From assembly GCA_963795835.1 (NCBI GenBank), contig CAWCJC010000008.1:372001-436000 (forward strand): 64,000 nt of DNA, in the 5' to 3' direction. The translations under genes and the position numbers were made by a program. The DNA is from JALYXI01 sp963795835. Its GTDB lineage: Bacteria; Acidobacteriota; Terriglobia; Bryobacterales; Bryobacteraceae. The notes under the pieces were generated by a model that was not told where the DNA came from, ran no database searches, and was given only the letters and a program-made list of their open reading frames with translations. Each line of letters starts with the position of its first letter. Position 1 is the first letter of the stretch. Positions 35,897 to 44,131 of the stretch are shown one piece after another.

Positions 35897-37349
35897 TTAC
35901 GTGAGCGTGAAGCTGGGGAAACGGCCGAAGACCTCGAAAGCCGCGGCGGTGGCAAGCTTCTCCTGAAAGCGTTCGACGCAATAGCGGTAGGCTGCGGCAT
36001 AGTCCGCGTCCCGGTCGGGGCAGCCCATTACATAGCCTTGTAAATAGCTCAGTTCGAAGATCGCGTTCAAAAGATCGGCATGCCAATTTTGGGAGCCGAG
36101 TTTGTAGTTCGCCTCGATGACTACGCCCCAGCTCTTGGCGCCTTCGATCATGCGGAGCAGGTCGTCTGAGGGACCGGAGGCTGTTTTCGAAGAGGCAAGA
36201 AGCCGGTCGAGCGCGTCCAATCCAAGCGTCTCGATAGCCTTTGGGTGACCCGAAAACAGAGTTCGAGCGGAAAGACCCGCGGCGAGTTGGCGATCAATGA
36301 ATTGGCGCACACTATAGCCGGTTTCCTGTGAGGCGGATGCGGCAGGATAGTAAAGAATCGGAAAGCCGCCTTTGAGTTGTTCGCTCAGGCGGAAAGCGAA
36401 TTCGGAGTCTTCGAGGAGAGATTCTTGAGTGAGGCCAGTCCGGTAACCTTGGGAGGCCCAATCGGTGACCGCGCTGCGTTTGAATGAGACGTTTTCCGAA
36501 TAGAAATAGCGCCAGTCCAGCCATGTATAGGGAACCAGGCTGTGAAAGCCGAACTGTTGAGCGCCCGCGCCGTGCAGGTGCGACATAAGGAAGCTGACAC
36601 GGTCGTCCGGCAGATTCGCGAGCGTCACTCTTCCCAGCACCGCAAGGTTCTTTTCGGGCAGCATATGGTGCGCATTCATATGGTGCTCGAAAAACGTGGG
36701 AACCGTTGGAGTGATGGATTCGCCAAGAAACAGAATGAGTTCGTGGCCGGCAGCGGCGACCCCATGGTTTCGCGCCGAGCCGGCGGAAGCAGCACTTACC
36801 GAGAGAGACCGGAAGTTAGGGACCTGAGCGGCGAGAGTTTCGAGCCGCTGAGCGGTATCGTCCGAGGAGCCGTAATCGACCACGATGAACTCCACGGGCA
36901 GATTGCGGGCATATTGGGCGCAGGCGCGGATCGTCCGTTCCAGGCGCTCGCCATTGTTTTTGGTAGCAATGACCACGGAAAGACCGGAGAGCAGGGAATC
37001 GGGAAGGGTGCGGTCTTTCGCGGGTGGCGCGCTCAGGCGTGAAAAAACGGAGATCAGCGGGCTATGCTCAAGCGACGACGCTGGTGCCGTGAATTTTGGC
37101 CTCGATGGTGTGCGGTTTCCCATCAAACAGTTGTTCGGGAAGCTCGATGGAGAACGCATGGCAGCCATCACCGATACCCGCCGCCAACAGGTCCGACCGG
37201 AACTCTTCGGCGACCAGCATCTGAAAAGGCTTTCCGTCGATATTGAAGGCGATGGTGGCGCGTCCCGTGGGTTTCGCCGGGTCAATGGCCCAGCCTCTTA
37301 CGCGGCCATGTTCGGGAGTGTCAAGGGACCCGCGCGCTTCGGAACTCAT
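35897..37349 (-). CDS. GT2 glycosyltransferase with an N-terminal beta-sandwich module, one frameshift
   Basis: From ATG 37349 the first 93 residues form a small beta module (GRVRGWAIDPAKPTGRATIA, GIGDGCHAFSIELPEQL, FDGKPHTIEAKIHGT) of a kind seen attached to polysaccharide enzymes. The frame then stops, and the next frame continues SSLEHSPLISVFSRLSAPP into a GT2 domain: LSVVIATKNNGERLERTI, FIVVDYGSSDDTAQRL and FKRSAVTDWASQGYRTG. Dropping one base near 37075-37080 gives one 483-residue protein. About 80 percent of the product is in the second frame. The module probably binds glycan or another Ig-like partner. It overlaps the gmd stop by 1 base. Confidence 0.78.
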
Positions 37350-38323
37350 TAATTGCGGCCTGCCAATTCCAGATCATGGACCACCATTTCTTTGACCAGT
37401 TCAGCAAATGTGTACTTAGGATGCCAACCCAGTATCCGGCGCGCTTTGGTGGCGTCTCCCATGAGAATTTCGACTTCGGCGGGACGGTAGAAGCGTGGGT
37501 CTTCCTTCACGAACTCGCGGTAATCCAGACCGGCTTCGGAGAAGGCGAGATCGCAGAACTCACGAACGGAGTGGGTTTCGCCCGTGGCGATCACAAAGTC
37601 ATCCGGAAGTGATTGCTGGAGCATGGTGTGCATGGCGCGAACGTAATCGGCGGCATGGCCCCAATCCCGGCGGGCTTCAAGGTTGCCCAATTTTAGTTCG
37701 GAGGCGAAGCCGAGCTTGATGCGCGCTACGTTGTGCGTTATTTTTCGGGTAACAAATTCGAAGCCGCGGCGGGGACTTTCGTGATTGAAGAGCATGCCGT
37801 TCGAGCAGAACATCTGGTGGGCTTCGCGATAATTCACGGTAAGGTAATAACCCGCGACTTTGCTGATGCCATAGGGGCTGCGGGGGTGGAACGGCGTGGT
37901 CTCGCTCTGTGGTGTTTCGCGAACCTTTCCGAACATCTCGCTTGAGCCGGCGAAATAGAAGCGGCACTGGGGTTGAAGTTCGCGCAGCGCGGCCAAAAGG
38001 TAGTGGGTGCCGTTGCTGTTGGTGTTCATCGTGGAGAAGCCATCGGCGAAGCTTTCGGCAACAAAGCTTTGAGCGGCCAAGTGATAGCACTCGTCAATCT
38101 GGCAGCGGCTGAGAACCTGGAAGAGACTGGGGTAACTTTCCAGGCTTCCGGCGTGGAGAACGAGCTGTTCGGTAAGGTGGCTGACACGGCCCAGGCGCTG
38201 CTCCGGTTGTTCGAGGGCGACGCGGCGGACCAGGCCGTGAACTTCATAGCCTAAACCGAGCAGATATTCGGCGAGGTAGCTCCCATCCTGCCCGGTTATG
38301 CCCGTAATGAGAGCTTTCTTCAA
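37349..38323 (-). CDS. gmd: GDP-mannose 4,6-dehydratase
   Basis: 324 residues, extended SDR. The NAD(P)-binding loop is ITGITGQDGSYLAEYLLGLG (5-24), the catalytic YxxxK lies in SPYGISKVAGYYL, and the Gmd-specific LFNHESPRRGFEFVTRKI is present. It converts GDP-D-mannose to GDP-4-keto-6-deoxymannose, the precursor of GDP-fucose, GDP-rhamnose or GDP-perosamine. No GDP-fucose synthase or reductase is visible in the window, so the next step must be encoded elsewhere. It is the first gene of the minus-strand operon; only 46 bases separate it from the divergent O-methyltransferase start. Confidence 0.95.
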   Translation of the reverse strand: MKKALITGITGQDGSYLAEYLLGLGYEVHGLVRRVALEQPEQRLGRVSHLTEQLVLHAGSLESYPSLFQVLSRCQIDECYHLAAQSFVAESFADGFSTMNTNSNGTHYLLAALRELQPQCRFYFAGSSEMFGKVRETPQSETTPFHPRSPYGISKVAGYYLTVNYREAHQMFCSNGMLFNHESPRRGFEFVTRKITHNVARIKLGFASELKLGNLEARRDWGHAADYVRAMHTMLQQSLPDDFVIATGETHSVREFCDLAFSEAGLDYREFVKEDPRFYRPAEVEILMGDATKARRILGWHPKYTFAELVKEMVVHDLELAGRN

Positions 38324-38369
38324 AGACTCAGGGTAGCAGGGCCGTTCGCTATCCTGTTCTTCTGCGCTT

Positions 38370-39032
38370 ATGACTCACAAACATTACCTGGCTGGTGAAA
38401 CGATTACCAATTACATTCGCGAGAATCTGGTGCATGAGACCGGCGAACAGAGACGGCTAAGGGAGGAGACAGCTTCGCATCCGAAGGCGATTATGCAGAT
38501 CTCACCGGAGCAGGGAGCGTTCCTGCAGTTTCTGGTGAAAGCGTGCGGGGTGAAGCGGGCGCTCGAGATCGGGGTGTTCACGGGCTACAGTTCGCTGGCT
38601 ATGGCACTGGCATTGCCGCACGACGGTGAGATTACGGCTTGCGATGTGAGCGAGGAGTTTACGGCGGTCGCGCGGCGGTACTGGGCAGCGGCCGGGGTCG
38701 AAAAGAAGATCGATCTGCGGCTTGCGCCGGCAATTGAGACGCTTGGAGCGTTGCTGGCGGAGGGCCGCGCGGGTTGGTACGACTTTGTCTTCATCGACGC
38801 CGACAAGCCCTCTTACGACGCCTATTACGAAGCGTCGCTTCCACTTTTGCGGACCGGTGGCGTGTTCATGCTGGACAATATGCTGTACCACGGGGACGTG
38901 CCCGATCCACAGGCCGACAACTTGAACGCCAAGGTCTTAGGCGAACTGAACCGAAAGATCGTGAACGACCCTCGTGTAACTGCAAGCATGGTGCCGATGG
39001 CGGATGGAATCTTGTTAGCGGTGAAGCTGTGA
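38370..39032 (+). CDS. SAM-dependent O-methyltransferase (caffeoyl-CoA OMT family)
   Basis: 220 residues, typical family length. The SAM-binding loop is RALEIGVFTGYSSLAMALAL, the acidic strand and metal site are DFVFIDADKPSYDAYYEASL, and LLRTGGVFMLDNMLYHG follows, with the DN pair expected for divalent-metal-dependent O-methyltransferases. It would methylate a catechol-like hydroxyl in the cytoplasm. It is transcribed divergently from gmd and followed after 55 bases by a LacI-family gene on the same strand. No substrate can be inferred. Confidence 0.9.
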   Translation: MTHKHYLAGETITNYIRENLVHETGEQRRLREETASHPKAIMQISPEQGAFLQFLVKACGVKRALEIGVFTGYSSLAMALALPHDGEITACDVSEEFTAVARRYWAAAGVEKKIDLRLAPAIETLGALLAEGRAGWYDFVFIDADKPSYDAYYEASLPLLRTGGVFMLDNMLYHGDVPDPQADNLNAKVLGELNRKIVNDPRVTASMVPMADGILLAVKL

Positions 39033-39087
39033 GGGAAATCGCGGCGGCCCTGTAAGAAGGAAGGTCCCGCAAGGTAAACTCTCGGGA

Positions 39088-40116
39088 GTGCCCGTAACTC
39101 TCAAGCAAGTTTCTCAGCGAGCTCAGGTCGCCGCGGGGACGGTGTCCCGGGTGATTAATCAGCATCCGAACGTGGATCCAGAGTTGCGGCAACGCGTAGA
39201 GCGTGCGATCCGGGAGCTGAATTACCGGCCGAACGCGCGGGCGCAAATCTTCGTAAAGAACGCGTCGCCCATTTTGTCGTTTATCCTGAGCAATCGCAGT
39301 TTTCTTCACCCGCTGCATTCGCGAGTCCTGCAGGGCGTGGAAGCGCATTGCGAAGAGGCGGGGCACTTCGTGTTGTTTACACGATTCGCCTATCAGCCGG
39401 AGACGCCTCCCGCGGACTTGCGGTTACCCGGTGTGCTGCGAAGCCATGGAATCGCGGACAGCATGATTCTGGCAGGGACGAATTATCAGAATTTTGCGGA
39501 CGCGCTGGATGAGTTGTCAGTGAAATACGTAATGCTGGCGAATAACTTTGTCTCGGCAAAGCCTCGGGCGGCCTTTGACCAGGTGCGGTTCAACGATGAA
39601 TCGGGTGCGTTTGATGCAACCCGGCACTTAATTGAGTTGGGGCACAGAGATATCTGGTACATCGGGGATACGACACTGCCCTGGTATCGTGCGCGGCACG
39701 TGGCTTACATGCGGGCGATGGAGAGCGCGGGGTTGAGACCTTGCGCTCAGACCGTGGCGCTTTCTGACGATTATTTCCAGAATGGGCTGGCGAGCGTGCG
39801 GATGTTGCTCGATGCGCAGAAGCCGATTACCGCCATTTTCGCCGGCACCGACGAACTGGCTTTCGGGGTTTGGGAAGGGCTGCGGCAAAGGAACCTGGAG
39901 GTGCCGCGGGATATCAGCTTAATCGGATTTGACGACCATAGCGGAGCGGCAAAGCTTCCGCAGTTGACCAGCGTGAGCGTGAACGCGGAAGAAGTGGGTA
40001 AGCAGCTGGCAATCATGGCACTCGCGAAGCTGCGCGCGGAGAGTAAGCCAATTCCAGAGGTGGTGATCCCCACCACGTTGGTGAAGCGTGAGACCTGTGT
40101 CCCGTTGTTTACGTGA
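39088..40116 (+). CDS. LacI-family transcriptional regulator
   Basis: 342 residues starting with GTG at 39088. The N-terminal helix-turn-helix and hinge follow the LacI pattern: VTLKQVSQRAQVAAGTVSRV, INQHPNVDPELRQRVERAI, LNYRPNARAQ. A periplasmic-binding-protein-like effector domain follows (SMILAGTNYQNF, AIFAGTDELAFGVWEGLRQR, DISLIGFDDHSGAAKLPQLT). Such regulators respond to sugars or nucleosides. Neither neighbour is a sugar-uptake gene, so the target is unclear. Unusually, the residues after the hinge (QIFVKNASPILSFILSNRS) differ from typical sequences in that zone. Confidence 0.93.
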   Translation: MPVTLKQVSQRAQVAAGTVSRVINQHPNVDPELRQRVERAIRELNYRPNARAQIFVKNASPILSFILSNRSFLHPLHSRVLQGVEAHCEEAGHFVLFTRFAYQPETPPADLRLPGVLRSHGIADSMILAGTNYQNFADALDELSVKYVMLANNFVSAKPRAAFDQVRFNDESGAFDATRHLIELGHRDIWYIGDTTLPWYRARHVAYMRAMESAGLRPCAQTVALSDDYFQNGLASVRMLLDAQKPITAIFAGTDELAFGVWEGLRQRNLEVPRDISLIGFDDHSGAAKLPQLTSVSVNAEEVGKQLAIMALAKLRAESKPIPEVVIPTTLVKRETCVPLFT

Positions 40117-40119
40117 GGC

Positions 40120-40153
40120 GCCGGCAGCGTAGGACCCCTCCTACGCCGCCGGC
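40120..40153 (+). terminator. Hairpin just after the LacI stop, terminator-like
   Basis: Inverted repeat with stem GCCGGC plus GCGTAGGA, separated from its complement by a CCCC loop, with one internal A/C mismatch. It begins 3 bases after the TGA of the LacI gene. No T-run follows, so intrinsic termination would be weak; it may instead stabilise the 3' end. Confidence 0.45.
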
Positions 40154-40354
40154 ACGCAGCGCTCCGCCGCCCAAGCGGTGCGCCACACCGGAATGGGAAG
40201 CATGAGCGCGGGAGCGAAATCGCTACAACCGCCGCCTTACTTCTCCGGCGACTTCACAGTAGCTTGAGGAACTGGGGAGAAGTGAGGTCAGTGGTTGTAA
40301 GCTACTGATTCAGTTGAGAATAGACTTTTGTTTCTACGGTTACCAGATTTTCAA

Positions 40355-40379
40355 TGGTCCTGGCCACGAGCCAGGACCA
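40355..40379 (-). terminator. Perfect 10-base-pair hairpin after the CDGSH gene stop
   Basis: TGGTCCTGGC pairs with GCCAGGACCA across a 5-base loop, a strong G/C stem. It lies 12 bases beyond the stop of the minus-strand CDGSH gene and between two convergent genes, the usual place for a bidirectional terminator. A T-tract is absent on both sides, so it is a candidate only. Confidence 0.5.
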
Positions 40380-40391
40380 GATAAACGAACC

Positions 40392-40625
40392 TTAGAGCTT
40401 GGGTTTCGGGGGAGGGAGTTCTCGCGCTACGACTTTGTCCTGGAATCCGGATTTGGCGTGGGAGCCATCGCAGAATGGTTTGTTTTGCGATTGGCCGCAG
40501 CGGCAGAGGCCAATCGCGGTGCGGCCCGCCAGCCCGAACGCGGCGCCTTGCTGGTCTACTATTTCAAAATCGCCTTCAAGGCGGATAAGTCCGTTATCGA
40601 GAACCGTTACTTTTGTCGCTGCCAT
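40392..40625 (-). CDS. CDGSH-type iron-sulfur domain protein
   Basis: 77 residues, a small soluble protein. The 2Fe-2S ligands C41, C43, C52 and H56 lie in LCRCGQSQNKPFCDGSHAKS, the CDGSH (3Cys-1His) signature; such proteins are involved in redox or cluster transfer. It is the last gene of a co-directional set beginning with a peptidoglycan-binding protein, 11 bases after the LolA-like gene's stop. A hairpin follows it. Confidence 0.93.
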   Translation of the reverse strand: MAATKVTVLDNGLIRLEGDFEIVDQQGAAFGLAGRTAIGLCRCGQSQNKPFCDGSHAKSGFQDKVVARELPPPKPKL

Positions 40626-40636
40626 ATGTAACCAGT

Positions 40637-41389
40637 CTACTGCTTCGGTTCTTTGGGCGGCGTGGCTTCATCGCCAAACGTGATGGTGGTCTCCGCGCCG
40701 AACCGCTTGTAATTCTGGTACTTTACCGTCATTCGAATGCGTTGGGGGTTGTCTTTGAAATCGAGAACGTCATCTGCGTGGGTGTAAACGGGAAACCAGT
40801 ATTTGCCATCGATCTGCTGGCGGTAAGTCTCGAACTTCGGGAAGCGATTGTTGGAGTTTTTCTTTTCGTAGCCAACACCCTGGCCAAAAGTTTTCACGAT
40901 TTGCAGATCGCGATCGTCCACCCAGATATCGCCCTGGAAGTAGCGCTCGCCCTTAGTAAGCTGCTTGGGCTGGACGTTGAATTTGTAGCAGGGAATTTCG
41001 TCGGCATTCTCCTTGCCGAGGTATTTAATGTTGTACTTCGAGATGTCGTCGGAGTTGAGGACGAAAGGCTGGACGTTACGGAGATCCTGTTCGTCCTGGG
41101 GCGTGAGCAGGATGTTTTGGAGAGTGTTCGGCGGGGCTCGGACTACCTTTTCAGAGCGTTTCTTATCGGAACTGAAGATAATGTCGGAAATAATCTCGTA
41201 CTTGCCGCGCGGGTTGCCGTCATTATCGAGCTCTTCAATCTTTACGGTCTGGCGATAGGTATAAGATTCGCGCGCTTTCAGGAATTCGCTTTCCTTGGCG
41301 GCAAATTTGCGGATGATTTCGTCCGGATTCACGTCGGCCTGAAGCGCGGCGGAGGTAGCAAGGGTAAGAAAAACGAGGGAACGGATCAT
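40637..41389 (-). CDS. Outer-membrane lipoprotein-sorting-like protein (LolA/LppX fold)
   Basis: 250 residues with a signal peptide (MIRSLVFLTLATSAALQAD). The pattern FLKARESYTYRQTVKIEELD, GKYEIISDIIFSSDKKRSEK, NIKYLGKENADEIPCYKFNV and YFQGDIWVDDRDLQIVKTFG resembles periplasmic LolA/LppX-type beta-cage proteins that carry hydrophobic ligands. The family is broad; a transport role for a lipid or lipoprotein is inferred. Its start overlaps the ACAD gene stop by 4 bases (ATGA), and the CDGSH gene follows. Confidence 0.65.
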   Translation of the reverse strand: MIRSLVFLTLATSAALQADVNPDEIIRKFAAKESEFLKARESYTYRQTVKIEELDNDGNPRGKYEIISDIIFSSDKKRSEKVVRAPPNTLQNILLTPQDEQDLRNVQPFVLNSDDISKYNIKYLGKENADEIPCYKFNVQPKQLTKGERYFQGDIWVDDRDLQIVKTFGQGVGYEKKNSNNRFPKFETYRQQIDGKYWFPVYTHADDVLDFKDNPQRIRMTVKYQNYKRFGAETTITFGDEATPPKEPKQ

Positions 41390-42543
41390 TTGGACTCTCC
41401 GAGTAAGTTCTTTGCAATGGTCATTAACTGGACGTTGCTGGTGCCTTCGTAGATACTTCCAATTTTAGCGTCCCGGAAAAATTTCTCGGCAGGACAGTCC
41501 TTAGTGATACCAATACCACCAAAAATTTCAATGGCTGCAGACGATATATGTTCAGCGGCCTGCGAGCTGAAGAGTTTCGCCATGGCGGCTTCGGCAACGA
41601 ACGGAATTTGAGCGTCGCGCATGCGGGCGGCGTTGTAAACCAGGAGCCGGGCAGCTTCAAGCTCAGTCGCCAGGCGGGCGAGTTGGAACTGAATGCCCTG
41701 AAACTTCGTGAGGGGCTGGCCAAATTGTTTTCGTTGTTTCGCGTAAGCGACAGCGCTTTCGAGTGCTCCGCGAGCGAGGCCGATCATCTGGGCGCCGATG
41801 GCGATTCGGCCCTCATTGAGCGTTTCGATGGCGATTTTGTAGCCCTTACCGATTTCGCCCAGGACATTTTCACGCGGAACAACGCAGTTTTCCAGGATCA
41901 GTTCGCAGGTGGAGGAGGCGCGCAGTCCGATCTTGTCTTCCTTCCGGCCGACGAGGAAACCGGGCGTCTCCCGCTCGACGATGAAGGCGGTGATCCCTTT
42001 GTAGCCAGCCTCCGGATTCACGGTGGCGAAGACCAGGAACAGGCCCCCTTCGAGTGCGTTGCTGATCCAAAGCTTGCGGCCGGTGAGAGCGAAGCCGCCA
42101 TTGGGCTGTTCGCGGGCAATGGTGGTGAGTGCGAAGGCATCGGAACCAGAGCCGGCTTCCGAAAGCGCGTAGCAGCCTACGGTATTGGTTGCGAGTTTCG
42201 GGAGGTATTCGGCTTTCTGGGCTGCGTTCGCCCAGCGCAGGAGGGCGTTCACCACGATGGTATTTTGAACATCAACCATGATGCCGACGGAGGGATCTAC
42301 CGCGGAGAGTTCTTCAACCGCGAGCACGCATTGGAAGAAGTTGCCGCCCTGGCCGCCGAGCTCCTCGGGAATTTCGATGCCCATCAGGCCGAGTTCGAAG
42401 AGCTGTTTCAGGATGGCGGGGCTGAAGCTGCCCGATTCGTCCATCTCTCTTACGGAGGGCAGGATTTGTTCGCGCGCGAACTGGCGTACGGATTGGCGGA
42501 AGAGGCGCTCGTCTTCGTCGAGGTGGGTTACAGGCTGAACCAT
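41386..42543 (-). CDS. Acyl-CoA dehydrogenase
   Basis: 385 residues, normal length. FAD and substrate motifs are CYALSEAGSGSDAFALTT and LWISNALEGGLFLVFATVN. The catalytic glutamate is probably E366 in GSIYEGTSNVQ, the position used by short- and medium-chain dehydrogenases. It would desaturate an acyl-CoA at alpha-beta with electrons passed to ETF. The gene overlaps the alanine dehydrogenase 3' end by 16 bases and the LolA-like gene by 4 bases. Chain-length specificity cannot be read from the sequence. Confidence 0.95.
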   Translation of the reverse strand: MVQPVTHLDEDERLFRQSVRQFAREQILPSVREMDESGSFSPAILKQLFELGLMGIEIPEELGGQGGNFFQCVLAVEELSAVDPSVGIMVDVQNTIVVNALLRWANAAQKAEYLPKLATNTVGCYALSEAGSGSDAFALTTIAREQPNGGFALTGRKLWISNALEGGLFLVFATVNPEAGYKGITAFIVERETPGFLVGRKEDKIGLRASSTCELILENCVVPRENVLGEIGKGYKIAIETLNEGRIAIGAQMIGLARGALESAVAYAKQRKQFGQPLTKFQGIQFQLARLATELEAARLLVYNAARMRDAQIPFVAEAAMAKLFSSQAAEHISSAAIEIFGGIGITKDCPAEKFFRDAKIGSIYEGTSNVQLMTIAKNLLGESK

Positions 42544-43628
42544 TTGCGGCCTTGCGATTCCGCGACACCCTGGTGGGTGAGTTGGCCTTTGTGCGTGTTG
42601 ACGCCACTTTTGATGCTTTCGCGCTCGGCGATGGCCTTATCGAAGCCTTTGTTTGCGAGTTCGAGGAGGTAAGGAAAGGTCGCGTTCGTGAGGGCGAAGG
42701 TGGAGGTGTGAGGCACCGCGGCCGGCATGTTGCTGACGCAATAGTGGAGAACTCCATCTACAAAGTAAATGGGTTCGGTATGCGTGGTGGCGTGAGAGGT
42801 TTCGAAGCACCCGCCCTGGTCGATAGCGACGTCGACTACGACCGCGCCGCGTTTCATGTTGGCGATCATGTAGCTGCGAACGAGTTTGGGAGCAGAGGCG
42901 CCGGGGATCAGGACCGCGCCGATCACGAGGTCAGAATGCTTGAGCGTTTCGCCGATGGTCCAGATGTTCGAGGCGAGGGTGGTGAGCTGGCCATTGAAGA
43001 TGTCGTCCAGCTCGCGCAGGCGATTCAAGCTGCGGTCGATCATGGTGACGTGCGCACCCATGCCGAGGGCGATCTTAGCGGCGTTGGTGCCGACGACTCC
43101 GCCGCCCAGGATGGTGACATTGGCGGGAGCCACGCCGGGGACGCCGCCCAATAAGAGGCCGCGGCCTCCGTTCGGAGCTTCGAGATATTGCGCGCCGACC
43201 TGAACGGCCATGCGTCCGGCAACTTCGCTCATCGGGGTCAAGAGCGGGAGAGAGCCATCGGACTCGCGCATGGTTTCATACGCGATACCAGTCGTTTGAG
43301 ATTCGAGCAGCCGGTTGGTGAGGTCAGGAAGCGGGGCCAGGTGGAGATAGGTGAAGAGGATCAGGCCTTTGCGAAGGTGCGGGAACTCGGTAGCTTGGGG
43401 TTCTTTGACTTTGACGATCAGGTCGGCTTTGGCCCAAACTTCGGAGGCTTTTTCGACGATCCGTGCGCCGGCCTGGAGGTATTCGCGGTCAGGGAGCGCG
43501 CTGCCTGTTCCGGCGTTGGTTTCGACCAGAACCTCATGGCCATTTTCGCGGAGCGTAACGACTCCGCTGGGGACGAGGGCGACGCGGCTCTCGTGGTCTT
43601 TTACTTCCTTAGGGACACCGATGATCAT
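42528..43628 (-). CDS. ald: Alanine dehydrogenase
   Basis: 366 residues from ATG 43628; a longer frame upstream lacks family sequence. IGVPKEVKDHESRVALVPSG starts the family, ILFTYLHLAPLPDLTNRLL holds the active-site histidine region, and LLGGVPGVAPANVTILGGGV with VVGTNAAKIALGMGAHVTMI is the NAD-binding Rossmann part. It interconverts L-alanine with pyruvate and ammonia, using NAD. The start overlaps the PG-binding gene's stop by 4 bases, and its end overlaps the ACAD gene. Pairing with peptidoglycan binding may reflect alanine released from the cell wall. Confidence 0.95.
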   Translation of the reverse strand: MIIGVPKEVKDHESRVALVPSGVVTLRENGHEVLVETNAGTGSALPDREYLQAGARIVEKASEVWAKADLIVKVKEPQATEFPHLRKGLILFTYLHLAPLPDLTNRLLESQTTGIAYETMRESDGSLPLLTPMSEVAGRMAVQVGAQYLEAPNGGRGLLLGGVPGVAPANVTILGGGVVGTNAAKIALGMGAHVTMIDRSLNRLRELDDIFNGQLTTLASNIWTIGETLKHSDLVIGAVLIPGASAPKLVRSYMIANMKRGAVVVDVAIDQGGCFETSHATTHTEPIYFVDGVLHYCVSNMPAAVPHTSTFALTNATFPYLLELANKGFDKAIAERESIKSGVNTHKGQLTHQGVAESQGRKWFSL

Positions 43629-44074
43629 GGTTTTGGGGAGGAGGAGCCTAGGCCTAGCGCGGTGATGGAGCGAGCCGTGAGTTTGCCGCTGGAACTGAGA
43701 TTCTGGTCTGCCTGGAAGCGGCGCATGGCGTCTTGGGAGTTCTGGTCCCACTGTCCGTTCGGTGGGGTGGCGAGATAGCCTTTGGCGGCCAGGGCTTGTT
43801 GAATTTCTATGTAGCGATCGTTGCTGGGGGTGAGCTGGCGGGGTGGGGTGTTGGAGGCGGCAGGCGTTCCCTTACGGTCACGGCTCTTTCTGGCGAGGCG
43901 TGCTTTTTGGGAACTCGATTTACCGCGAGTAGACTTTGTCTTGGTTGACTTACTTTTGGAGCTTACGGCTTTCGAACGGGATTTGGTTTGAACCGATTTC
44001 TTGTGGTGCACCGCTGCTGTGCTGGAGAAGGGAAAAAGCGTGAGGAGCAAAACCAGGGCGGCCCAGGAATTCAT
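43625..44074 (-). CDS. Exported peptidoglycan-binding-domain protein
   Basis: 149 residues with a signal peptide (MNSWAALVLLLTLFPFSSTA). A lysine/serine-rich linker (about 25-75) is followed by a PG_binding_1 domain (YIEIQQALAAKGYLATPPNG, QWDQNSQDAMRRFQADQNLS). The domain binds peptidoglycan in the periplasm. No catalytic partner domain is present, so it is a binding-only protein or an adaptor. The basic, low-complexity linker is common in such anchors. Its stop overlaps the alanine dehydrogenase start by 4 bases. Confidence 0.85.
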   Translation of the reverse strand: MNSWAALVLLLTLFPFSSTAAVHHKKSVQTKSRSKAVSSKSKSTKTKSTRGKSSSQKARLARKSRDRKGTPAASNTPPRQLTPSNDRYIEIQQALAAKGYLATPPNGQWDQNSQDAMRRFQADQNLSSSGKLTARSITALGLGSSSPKP

Positions 44075-44131
44075 AGAAGATCGGTGGCCGTTCGCTTTTC
44101 ACGAAAGAGAACGACCACCGCATTGTAGCAG

